A stretch of DNA of 64,000 nt from Verticillium longisporum (lineage: Eukaryota; Ascomycota; Sordariomycetes; Glomerellales; Plectosphaerellaceae), in the NCBI GenBank assembly GCA_019188255.1, contig JAETXT010000009.1:3286001-3350000 (forward strand), written 5' to 3'. Position 1 is the stretch's first letter. Each line of letters opens with the position of its first letter. Below, in pieces: positions 47,064 to 61,531 of this stretch. Under the pieces are notes generated by a model. It searched no databases. It saw nothing but the letters and a program-made list of their open reading frames with translations, and had not been told where the DNA came from. Position numbers and translations under genes: made by a program.

Positions 47064-50000
47064 ATGCCGAGTGAGTCCCTTCTGAAGACTGCAGTCCCAA
47101 GACTGTAGTCAGCCGAAAGCTTGGAGGAAACCTCTGACTGAAAGCACCAGGCTCGAAGAAAGACAAGAAGAACGCGAAAGATGGCGGAGGGGTTAGCTCT
47201 GCGGTGAGCAAGCTGGCTGCCAGCAAGTTCGCGTATGTTTGACCACTGCCACCTCGTGCCATGCACTTGGTCCTTGTCCCTCCCCTTTCTGTTCCATGAA
47301 CCGAGCCGCTGACGTTTTCTCCGACGTATAGCAACGCGTCGAAGCCTCCCACTGCCACACCTCCCTCCTCTGTTGCCTCGCCCAACATTGGGCCCGTCGC
47401 ACCCTCCTCCTACGATGGCAACCCTACAATCTCGCCGCCCTTGGATGCCCTCTCGACCACGCCTGCGTCCGTCGGAACGGCCGTGAGCGCAAACCCCGAC
47501 TGGATCAGGGGCGGCCTGGCCGGCTCGCCTGGAAACCTCATAAGTTTGATGGGCGAATCGCCGCCCACCCAACCCTCCTCCTACGAGGATCATTCACGCC
47601 TTCCCTATGGCTGGGCGAACCACCGCCAGTTCATTCCGTCCCAGCCCGCCTCCCCCTCGCCTCCCAACAGCATCCCGAGCAGCGTCCCGAACAGTTATCC
47701 CAACAGCTTCCGTCGCCCCCTGAGCTTCCAGCAGGAGTCCCACTTTCCCATGGAAACCCACGCCCAGGCATCTGCCGCACCCTATCGCCGCGCCTCCATG
47801 CAGTCGCCCTTCTCCCAGGGCAGGGTTGTTCCTCATCCTCCTCCTCCCCATCACCCCCAGGCCCATTTCTATGGCGCGCCGGATCTCGATCTCGACATGG
47901 CGCCCCAGAACGGGATGAAGCCCGGCGACAACGGCTACCACTTTGGCTTCGACACGCTGCCCTCCCCAAACACAGCGGCGCTTCCTGGCTCAGACAATGT
48001 TGTCATCACTGGCTACGAAGGCGGCCTAGAGGTCCATTCGGTGACCAAGCGAGGCGTGGAACGTGTCGCTGGACTGAGAGGTCTGCGTGGAGGCGTCTAC
48101 AATGCCAAGATTCTGCCCTGGACCGCCCCGGGTGACCATGCGGCTCTTTACCCCCTCATTGCTGTCGTTGTCCACGGCCCCGTACTGCCACAGGGCTCAC
48201 ACGAAGTTCATTCCGCCACCCAAGACAACAACAATTCGGAAGACAGGCCCGAGCCGCCTGGTAGTCCTCGAACTGACGGCGGCAGCAAGGAGACCTCCGG
48301 TGCTCGGTCGGGTGCCACCATCGAGTACTACCAGACCGCTGTCGAACTGTATTCCCTGAAGACGAACAAACTTGTTGATGTGCTACTTCTTGCGCCCAAG
48401 ATTCCTCTTCCCACAGCCATCACCAGCCCTGTCTTCCAGGCGCCTGCGCCAACCGGATCGCTTGTGATCAAGGCAGACGCCGGCAACATCGTTGTGGCTT
48501 CCGGCCTGACCGGCGAGATGTGGCTATACCGCACCATTGAGGGATCGTACGGTGACGGCAAACTTCACTTTGGCTGCACGGGAAAGCTTTGGACCAGCCT
48601 CCAGCAACCTACAAGAGGCGAGGTTGCTGAAGAGTCTGAGAGGCGGTCATCCCCCGCACCGGCTTCCACTCATCCCAAGCCAAACCCGCACACCCCGATC
48701 TTCGCCGTCAATGGTAGATGGATCGCCTACTGCCCTCCCCCACCTTCCACGCAGATCACTCTTCGAGCTCATGTCCCGGTTCCGGTGCTCGGTAAAGGCC
48801 CAACCCTGTCTTCGGTAACGCCTCCAGGACTTCCGGCTGTGACCGCCGCGATCGACACGGCCATGTCAGAGGGTGTGATGAACAAGATCATGCGCGAGAC
48901 CACCCAGGAGCTCATCTCGGGTGCCAAGTGGGTAGGTCAGCAGGGCATGCAGGCTTGGAACTCCTACTGGAACAAGAACACGGTACCGCAGCGGCAGCCT
49001 CGGTCACCAACGCTGGCTGCCCAGCAGTGGCCTGGTTCATACCCTCCACGACCGGATGCAGTCCAGTTTCCTCCGACCCATGCGACGCCGGGCCAGACGC
49101 CAGCCAGCAAGGACCCTGCTCTTGTATCCATCGTCGACATGGGAACCATGGGGCTCTCTGCGTCCCTGCACCCCGTCACTGCGTTCCCGACGCCGCTCGG
49201 CTGCAGCTTCCTGTCCTTCTCGCCTTCCGGGTTGTCCTTGTTCACGGCCAGTAGCAAGGGTGACGTGCAGACCGTATGGGATCTCTTTAGCATCCAGTAC
49301 ACCAAGTCGTCTCCGCTCCAAGTTTCGACGACGGCCAGCGTTGTCGGGCCACGGGTTCGCCAGATCGCGCACTTTTCGCGCATGACGGTAGCACGCATCG
49401 TCGAGGTGACATGGTCGCGACCCAATGGCGAGCGAATCGCCATGGTCACGGAGCGCGGCACGGTGCATCTGCTCGACATGCCCGAAAGTGCCTATACCTG
49501 GCCGCCGCCCCGGCGTCGGAAGGAGGCAGAACCGAACGGTGCTCCTGCGTCTGAAACGTCCAGCACTGCCGTCTCGATTGCCTCCAATGCCTTTGGCGCC
49601 GCGTTCGTAGCTGCTCGGCCGCTGATCAACCGCCCGCGTAGGAGCAGTGCGGTTGCTGCGGGTCAGAACGGGACCAACGGCTCCAACTTTGTCGATTCTG
49701 CCAGTCAAGGCGGCAGAGCAATCGCTGCCACCATCAGCCATTCCTTGGGCAAGACAGGCACGGCAATCAACCAGCTACGGCACACGGGGAAAACAGGGTT
49801 TCCTTGCCCCCAGCACCCTGTTGCCCTCGGCATCGTGCGTCATGTGGATGACTGGTAGAAAGTATCACTCGCTCTACGTCGTGGGCGACGGACTGGTGAG
49901 AACCTTCCCCTCCAAGACCCGGCGAGCATCGAGCGTGGCAGACAAGCAGCGCACCCCCAAGGGCAACCGCTACAAGGATATGAAGTTGCCTTCGCTTCCC

Positions 50001-50324
50001 GATGGCGACATGGCGCCAAAAGTGAAGCAATTCATCGAAGGCGACGAGGCTCTAGAACTGTCCGATCAGGATATGGACGCATGCAACACCCTGACCCTCG
50101 AACCACGTGCGAGAACGGTACAGGTTGACTTCAGCCCCGAGGCATCCATCCCCCAGGCAGAGATAGAGTCGAGTGCGCCGTACCAGCCTTTCCACACCGA
50201 CAGGCGTGTCGCGCTGTACGAGTATGGTCCCGCTGCGGGCGATGCGGAAGCCTCGGCGTTGACAGCGATGCTCGGCGACATCAACCTTGAGGACAAGGCA
50301 ACCTCGAAGCAACAGAAGAAGAAA

Positions 50325-50355
<31 letters not shown>

Positions 50356-50655
50356 TGCAGGTCCAGGCCGCTGCCTCTGCAGCAGACTTTTCCCAGCCAT
50401 GGGCGTTTGGTCAGAAGCTTGATCTCATCAGGCTAGACTTGAGCCACGTACAGCTGTCTGACGAGGACTTCAACACCTCAGATGACCCGCGTGCTCTCCC
50501 CTGACTTCGATGGAGCGGGTGATGCATGTGGGGAGAATCGAGACGAGATTGTGGTGACGACGCGAAGACGCCGCGGCGCACGCCACCCAGAGGACGAGGA
50601 TGGATTCTTTGAGGACGACTGCGAGGTTCTCGATTTCGCGGACCAGAGAGTCTGA
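47064..50655 (+). CDS. BCAS3-type WD40 protein (at least two apparent 1-base breaks)
   Basis: Fungal BCAS3-domain protein; animal BCAS3 partners PHAF1 at autophagosome formation sites, and a similar membrane-trafficking role here is inference. Exons 47064-47070 (ATGCCGA), 47151-47232 and 47332-50655, about 1,138 residues. The N-terminal 150 residues are Ser/Pro-rich. The propeller-like part includes VVITGYEGGLEVHSVTKRGV, LYPLIAVVVHGPVL, VELYSLKTNKLVDVLLLAPK, LGCSFLSFSPSGLSLFTASS and ERIAMVTERGTVHLLDMPES. The C-terminus has a nine-Gln tract (50327-50351) and ends TTRRRRGARHPEDEDGFFED then CEVLDFADQRV. One base is missing at AAAA 49790-49793 and one at CCCCC 49807-49811. A third frame change between about 50480 and 50505 needs two missing bases or one extra. 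Confidence 0.88.
50321..50352 (+). repeat. CAG trinucleotide run coding for polyglutamine
   Basis: A run of about nine CAG codons, preceded by Lys codons, lies within the C-terminal part of the BCAS3-type protein. It is a likely length-variable microsatellite. Confidence 0.85.
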
Positions 50656-51184
50656 ATAAGGTTACGAAGTGGTCAGGGGTCAGTCAGGTTGATTGTGCTG
50701 TCGCTAGCTACGCTTTGCTCCAAGGGAAACGGCTGCGTGGAGTATTTGTTTCATCGGCATGGTGAGAGACGACTGCAATATACTAGCGTGGTCGACTCAT
50801 GGTCACTCGCTCTTCTGGCAACGACTGGTGGGCTGAGGGATGGCTTGATGGCTTTTGCAAAGTACTGCTACTAGTTTTTTGTTTTTCATGGTAACGTGGC
50901 ATTGCGACAAATTCGGGCGCAAGTGGGCTGGCAAGCAAGCTACCCGCCGAATACAACCGTATAGATACCCATTTTCTGGATGTCTTCCCCGGTGTTCTGG
51001 ATCCGTGTTGCGTGACCGTGGACAACGCGCGCCTGATTAACGGGGACGGCAACCTCTAGCAGGCGCCTGACCTCCAGCGTGCACTGCGCGACCCTCGGCA
51101 GCGCACCCCTTTCTTCGTTCGCCCTGGCAACTTTGTAGCGCTCGACGCTCGACGCTCGACGCTCGACGCTCGACGGCAGCTCCC
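50656..51184. other. Convergent 3' spacer with a 7-bp tandem repeat
   Basis: 529 bp between the stop codons of the BCAS3-type gene and DPM2. It holds the CGCTCGA repeat at 51139-51173 and no gene. Confidence 0.5.
51139..51173. repeat. Five perfect copies of CGCTCGA
   Basis: A 7-bp unit is repeated five times without mismatch, 12 bp beyond the DPM2 stop codon, so probably in its 3'-UTR. Confidence 0.85.
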
Positions 51185-51626
51185 TTAGGCCTTCTTCTTC
51201 GCGGCAGCCTTGGCCTTGGCGGCCTTCTTCTTGTTGCTTCGGATCATGACGGTGCCGAGGAAGGAGCCGACGACGGCGGAGGCGAGGAGGATGAGGATGA
51301 CGGGGATGCGAATGGCCCAGACGCGGGCGGGGAAGAGGCTCTGGAGCGGGTGGTCGTCGTCGACAAAGGGCTGTGGACACGTCAGTCTTTTTCCGTTTCT
51401 TTGCTTCTCGGGCGCATGAGCCATGCCGAGTGTGGCCCGCGGGACACGTCGTGATCCACGGGCGAGAGATTTGGGTAGGGGAGAGACTTTGCGCCCCGGG
51501 GGGAGAGACATGACGTACGATGAGGAGCGTCCAGATGGTGTAGTAGGTGAATATGACGGAGGCGGCCACAAGCATGGCGAGGCCGACGAGTTTGTCGAGC
51601 TTTGAGGGGGCTTTTGTTAGCGACAT
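51185..51626 (-). CDS. DPM2: Dolichol-phosphate mannosyltransferase regulatory subunit Dpm2
   Basis: Small ER membrane subunit that stabilises and regulates dolichol-phosphate-mannose synthase, needed for N-glycans, O-mannosylation and GPI anchors. Exons on the minus strand are 51519-51626 and 51185-51370, giving 97 residues. The first membrane segment is LVGLAMLVAASVIFTYYTIW. After the 148-bp intron the loop PFVDDDHPLQSLFPARVWAI leads to the second segment IPVILILLASAVVGSFLGTV and a Lys/Ala-rich tail ending KAAAKKKA, which fits ER retention. Presence of Dpm2 implies a Dpm1/2/3-type synthase, as in most filamentous fungi. Confidence 0.95.
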
Positions 51627-52322
51627 TTTGTTCTCTTTCTCTCTCTTCCTCTGTCTCTTCTGTCGCTGCTGACGCTGCTGACGGAACGCTGGCTATCGGG
51701 CAAGCTGACGGGAAGAAATGGGCGTGATGGGGGGGGAGGAAGAAGGTCAGGGGTGAGGGTTGGAGTGTGTGGATGGGGAACGGACCATTGTCGAGGCGAC
51801 CTTCAGGCAAGTCGTGCGCGTAAGGAGCGTGGGAACGGCCGCTGGGCGAGTTCGATGGGGAATCTCGGTGGAGAGAGGTCCCAGTTTGTTGCGGGTTTGC
51901 GGTTGCGGTGCTGGTGGAGGGTTTGTCGCGGGCGGCGGCGCGATGTGTCGTGGAGGTTTGGGCTGGGATTTCCAGGGGGTGGTGAATTGTGGCGCATGTT
52001 GGTGGGTAGGCCGCGGCGCATCTGTGGCTTGATTTCGCGGTGACGGACTGGGCGAGTGCCATGTGTCTTTGGGTGGCCATGAGCCATCTATCTTATGCAT
52101 TATTTACTTTTTTTTTATACACAATTCTCACAATCATCCCAGGGAGGTGAGCCAACGCGTTCTTGTCAATGGCCTGTTATGTCCTCTTGGGCCATATGGC
52201 TGCGTCCAACACGACTCCGCTGACGATATACCCTGGCTCGTGCTGGAACAGAAGCTTGCCTTCTCCATGGAACCGCATTTCATTCTATACCTGATTCCGA
52301 GAGAACAAACCCAAAAATTATA
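51627..52322. other. Intergenic region upstream of DPM2
   Basis: About 700 bp with a GT-rich plus strand (CA/CT-rich on the DPM2 sense strand), consistent with the DPM2 promoter and leader. No other gene is seen. Confidence 0.4.
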
Positions 52323-52415
52323 CGATAGCAGCAGGATTCGAACCTGCGCGGGCAAACCCATAGGATACAGAAGACATATTCAAATCCCACCCATTAACCA
52401 CTCTGGCATGCTACC
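52323..52415 (-). tRNA. tRNA-Ser(UGA) with a 12-bp intron
   Basis: On the minus strand the acceptor stem pairs GGTAGCA with TGCTATC, with discriminator G at 52323. The T arm is GCAGG-TTCGAAT-CCTGC. A long variable arm (TGGGTTTGCCCGC) marks a serine tRNA. The anticodon loop reads TTTGAA, giving anticodon TGA. The 3' half of the anticodon stem (TCCTA) is reached only after removal of 12 bases at 52367-52378, placed one base after the anticodon, the normal position of a nuclear tRNA intron. Confidence 0.9.
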
Positions 52416-52825
52416 GGATATTGATTAGTCAGCCAGTCTTGGCACTCTCATCACTCTTGCAGCGTCAACGCCAGGCTGCAGCTGTGGGCTGTGGGCTGTG
52501 TAAATTCATTCATCATGTATTCTGCTGCCTGGCTTTTCTTGCTTTTCATGAAATCACTGTCGCTAACTGAGCTCATATGCACATATAGCCCTGTGAAATC
52601 ACCCATGTTGACGTTAAAGTGAAGCCACCATGTGCTGCAGATCGCAAGACGCTCGGGCCGCCCCAGCCACATCCGCTTAAACGCATTCGGGAAAAAAGTT
52701 GCAGCTCCCAACGCAAGACACAACGCCTTGGACCCCAAGGCTGTCATGACCTAGCGCCTGGCAACCTCGTGAGACTTTCAACAGACTCTGCCTCGACGTC
52801 GATCCTTGGGTCAACGCGCGAAACC
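52416..52825. promoter_or_regulatory. Promoter and leader region of CWC22
   Basis: 410 bp between the tRNA and the CWC22 start. It contains GCTGTGG repeated three times at 52484-52504. The frame is open from 52619, but that part has no conserved character. Confidence 0.4.
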
Positions 52826-55708
52826 ATGGCCTCGGCAGAGGTTGAATCACCTCGCGATGGAGGCGCCCAAAGCCCGCCTCCTCGAGCACCACGATCCCCT
52901 CGGCGCGATCGCGATCGCGACCGCGCCTTCAAACGCGACGAACGCCGTCCCCGTGATGGCGGCGACAAGTACCGACCCGCGCCCCGAGAGCGCACACCTC
53001 CTCCCGTCAAGACCGAGGAGGAGAAGCAGGCGATAGCCAAGGCCGAATACCAAAAACCCCTGACGATGCGATCCGGCGGCACATACATCCCGCCTGCCCG
53101 ACTCCGCGCTCTGCAGGCCCAGATTACCGACAAGTCGAGCAAGGAATACCAGCGCCTCATGTGGGAGGCCTTGAAGAAGTCCATCAACGGCCTGATCAAC
53201 AAGGTCAACTACTCGAACATCAAGCACATTGTCCCCGAGCTCTTTGGCGAAAACCTCATCAAGGGCCGCGGCCTGTTCTGCCGCAGCATGATGAAGGCGC
53301 AGGCGGCGTCTCTGCCCTTCACGCCCGTGTTCGCCGCCATGGCCGCCATTGTCAACACCAAGCTGCCTGCCGTCGGCGAGCTTCTCGTCAAGCGCCTCAT
53401 CATGTCCTTCCGCAAGGGCTTCAAGCGTAGCGACAAGGCCGTCTGCGTGTCCAGCACGACCTTCCTCGCGCACCTCATCAACCAGCAAGTCGCCCACGAG
53501 ATGCTCGCCGGCCAGATGCTCCTGCTGCTGCTGCACAAGCCGACCGACGACAGTGTGGAGATTGCCGTCAACTTCATGCGCGAGGTGGGGCAACATCTCC
53601 AAGAAATGCAGCCAGCTATTGCGTTGGCCGTGTGGGACCAGCTGCGGAACGTCTTGCACGAGGCAGACATCGACAAGCGTGTGCAGTACATGGTTGAGGT
53701 GCTCTTCCAGGTGCGCAAGGACAGCTTCAAGGACAACCCTCCCATCAAGGTCGAGCTCGACTTGGGGGAGGAGGAGGATCAGCTCTCGCCCCGCTTCGAC
53801 CTCGACGGCGAGCTTGACGTCCAGGTCGGACTGAACATCTTCAAGTATGACTCGGAGTGGGAAGAGCACGAGCAAGCCTACCAGAAGCTCAAAGCCGAGA
53901 TCCTTGGCGAGGGCAGTGATTACGAGGACGATGATGACGAAGACGATGAGAGCTCCGAGGAAGAAGACAATGAAGAGCAGAAGGCCATGGAGATCAAGGA
54001 CCAGTCCAATACCGACCTGGTCAACCTGCGACGAACAATCTACCTCACGGTCATGTCGTCCATCGACCCCGAAGAAGCGGTGCACAAGCTGCTTCGGATC
54101 AATTTGCCGGCTGGCCAAGAACCGGAACTGCCATCCATGATTGTCGAAATTTGTTCGCAGGAGAAGAACTTTACCAAGTTCCACGGGCTCATTGGCGAAC
54201 GTTTTGCAAAGCTCAACCGATTGTGGACGGGTCTTTTCGAAGACTCCTTCATCGACTACTACAACAAGATTCATCGCTATGAGACGAACCGTCTGCGCAA
54301 CATTGCCATGTTCTTCTCAAGCCTGCTGGCAAGCGATGCGATCGGATGGCACGTACTTTCTGCGATTCATCTGAACGAAGAAGAGACGACAAGTTCTAGC
54401 CGTATCTTCATCAAGATCCTGTTCCAACACCTTGCTGAGGAGCTCGGCATGCCGAAGTTGCAGGCGCGCACAAAGGATGAGATGCTGCAGCCCAGTCTGT
54501 CAGGCATTTTCCCGCGCGACAATGCCCGCAACATCAGGTTCTCCATCAACTACTTCACCAGTATCGGCATGGGTGCGCTCACGGAAGACATGCGAGAGTA
54601 TCTCCAAAACATGCCCAAGCCAGCACTCCCAGCCCCGGTGGCCGATGACTCGGACTCGGACTCTGTCTCGAGCTACTCATCCTACACTGGCTCTTCGTAC
54701 TCTCGGTCGAGGTCACGCACACCTCCTCGCCGCGCCATCGACCGCGGCCGCTCGTACTCGCGATCCCGATCGCCTGAATCTCGAAGCGGCAGGAAGCGAT
54801 CGCACAGCCGCGGCAACAGCTCTTCCCGTTCGCGCTCTTATACGCGCTCTCCTTCTCCTCCCGGCCGCCGCGCACGTCGCAACGACTCGTACTCCCGCAG
54901 TCCTTCGCCCAAGCGCGGACGCCGCCAATCCAGCTACTCCCGCTCCCCATCCCCCGCGCCTCGCGACCGTAGCCTCACGCGGTCCCCGCCGCCTGCGCGC
55001 CGCAGACGCAACAGCTCCTCTGTCAGCAGATCCCGCTCTCCCGCCCCCAAGCGGGCCGCAGCGCGCTCTCCCGCTCGCTCACTCAGCCCCTATTCGCGCA
55101 GGGCAGCTGGTCTCGCCGCTCGCCCCCGCAGCCCCCCGGCTCGCGAACCCGCTCATCGTGAGCCACCTCGTCGCGAGCCCTCTCGTTCGCTCAGCCCCTA
55201 TTCCCGCCGGGCAGCCGGTCTAGTCGGTCGGGCCCGCAGTCCCCCGCCCGCCCGCGTCCCACCCCCACCACCAGGCCGCCGAAGGGAAAGCTCCGCGGGC
55301 GGCAGCGCACCACGGAAGAAACCCCGCTACGACAGCCGCAGCCGCAGCCGCAGCCGCGGTTCGTCCTATGACTCCCGCTCGCCCAGCAGGAGCCGTTCGC
55401 CCTCGCCCCGCCGCCCGCGTCCCGCAGCAGACAGCCGCTCGCCCTCGCCTGGGCCGCCCCGACGCGCGGCGGATAGTCGATCACCCTCGCCCCCGCCGGC
55501 CAAGGGTTCCCGCAGCGGTCGGCAGGGTTCGTACGACTCGCGGTCCCCGTCGCCTGCGCCCCGTCGAGGCGGCGGCGGCGGAGGCTCCGCTCGCGGCAGG
55601 TCGCGATCCCCCGGTGTCTCCGGCGGCGCCGCGCCGAAGCGCAGACTGCACAGCGAGTCCATCTCCCGCTCGAGAAGCCCGCCGCCCCCGAAACGAGGAC
55701 GCAGGTAA
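52826..55708 (+). CDS. CWC22: Pre-mRNA-splicing factor Cwc22
   Basis: Spliceosome component of the complex around Prp19 that helps Prp2-driven activation; in animals it also deposits the exon-junction complex through eIF4A3. Single-exon gene, 960 residues; I start at the ATG giving MASAEVESPRDGG, not at earlier non-ATG positions of the open frame. The MIF4G domain covers about 113-310, starting LMWEALKKSINGLINKVNYS and including NIKHIVPELFGENLIKGRGL. An acidic linker (EDDDDEDDESSEEED) precedes the MA3 domain at about 400-515 (NLRRTIYLTVMSSIDPEEAV). The segment ending NIRFSINYFTSIGMGALTED is also typical. From about 605 on the protein is an Arg/Ser-rich tail of some 350 residues, in which RSLSPYSRRAAGL is nearly duplicated. 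No frame break. Confidence 0.95.
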   Translation: MASAEVESPRDGGAQSPPPRAPRSPRRDRDRDRAFKRDERRPRDGGDKYRPAPRERTPPPVKTEEEKQAIAKAEYQKPLTMRSGGTYIPPARLRALQAQITDKSSKEYQRLMWEALKKSINGLINKVNYSNIKHIVPELFGENLIKGRGLFCRSMMKAQAASLPFTPVFAAMAAIVNTKLPAVGELLVKRLIMSFRKGFKRSDKAVCVSSTTFLAHLINQQVAHEMLAGQMLLLLLHKPTDDSVEIAVNFMREVGQHLQEMQPAIALAVWDQLRNVLHEADIDKRVQYMVEVLFQVRKDSFKDNPPIKVELDLGEEEDQLSPRFDLDGELDVQVGLNIFKYDSEWEEHEQAYQKLKAEILGEGSDYEDDDDEDDESSEEEDNEEQKAMEIKDQSNTDLVNLRRTIYLTVMSSIDPEEAVHKLLRINLPAGQEPELPSMIVEICSQEKNFTKFHGLIGERFAKLNRLWTGLFEDSFIDYYNKIHRYETNRLRNIAMFFSSLLASDAIGWHVLSAIHLNEEETTSSSRIFIKILFQHLAEELGMPKLQARTKDEMLQPSLSGIFPRDNARNIRFSINYFTSIGMGALTEDMREYLQNMPKPALPAPVADDSDSDSVSSYSSYTGSSYSRSRSRTPPRRAIDRGRSYSRSRSPESRSGRKRSHSRGNSSSRSRSYTRSPSPPGRRARRNDSYSRSPSPKRGRRQSSYSRSPSPAPRDRSLTRSPPPARRRRNSSSVSRSRSPAPKRAAARSPARSLSPYSRRAAGLAARPRSPPAREPAHREPPRREPSRSLSPYSRRAAGLVGRARSPPPARVPPPPPGRRRESSAGGSAPRKKPRYDSRSRSRSRGSSYDSRSPSRSRSPSPRRPRPAADSRSPSPGPPRRAADSRSPSPPPAKGSRSGRQGSYDSRSPSPAPRRGGGGGGSARGRSRSPGVSGGAAPKRRLHSESISRSRSPPPPKRGRR

Positions 55709-56473
55709 ACCAAGGCGACTTCCGCGCCATCTTGGCGCCGCGACAAGGCCCCGTCAAGCGAGGCGGGAATGCGACGGCCACGGGGAAGCAAGCTTATTGC
55801 CACCGCTCTGTGACGAGGAGGACGATGACGAGGAAGGGTTGCGGAAAAGGGGGGGTCTAGATTGTATCGACTCGTCGGGATCTTCTTGACGTGTCTTATT
55901 TGTGACAGTATCAAACGTCCGGTTTCCTGGTTTCGTATAATTTTGCAGCGGCTACTGGTGAGAGGGCGCGCTGAAGGGTGGAATGGGACATTGTGCGCCG
56001 CGTATGGGATTGGAGGCGAGCTTGGCTGGGAGGGAGGTAGTTGATCATCTTTCCTTCGGGCCATACAAGGGTTTCCTCCTCAATATTCTCGTGATGCATG
56101 TGAGGTCTGAGTACTAGCCAGAGCAAGGTCTGCTAACTCTGTAAAATGAACCACTAGCGAAACATCCTTGCGTAAAGGCCTAGCAACAGGCCCGGATCTG
56201 GGATGTCACGGAGCAGGCGGACAGACTCGAAAGAACGAACAGATCTATTGCCACCTCAAAAGGCAGGTTCCTTATTCCAAAGTGATATCACAAATCAAGT
56301 ACTGCATTGCTCTCCTTGCCGTCCAACCTCGTTCGACCCTCCCCACACAGTGAGCGGCCTGTCCTGCTCTTCGCCCCTGATGAGCCGGGCGGGCCATTCA
56401 CCCACTTGCTCGACAACTTGGTCCTCCATAGCGCAAGTATACTCCTCCCTACGTCTACACTTGGTCTCTCGGC
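55709..56473. other. Convergent 3' spacer
   Basis: 765 bp between the stops of CWC22 and the Yta7-type gene. No gene or repeat is recognised. Confidence 0.4.

Positions 56474-61531
<5,058 letters not shown>

Noticed and set aside
52847..54274. 475-codon open frame on the minus strand across CWC22
   Set aside because: It is antisense to a strongly conserved gene. Its Leu/Val/Asp-rich composition is what GC-rich codons give when read in reverse, and it has no known motif.
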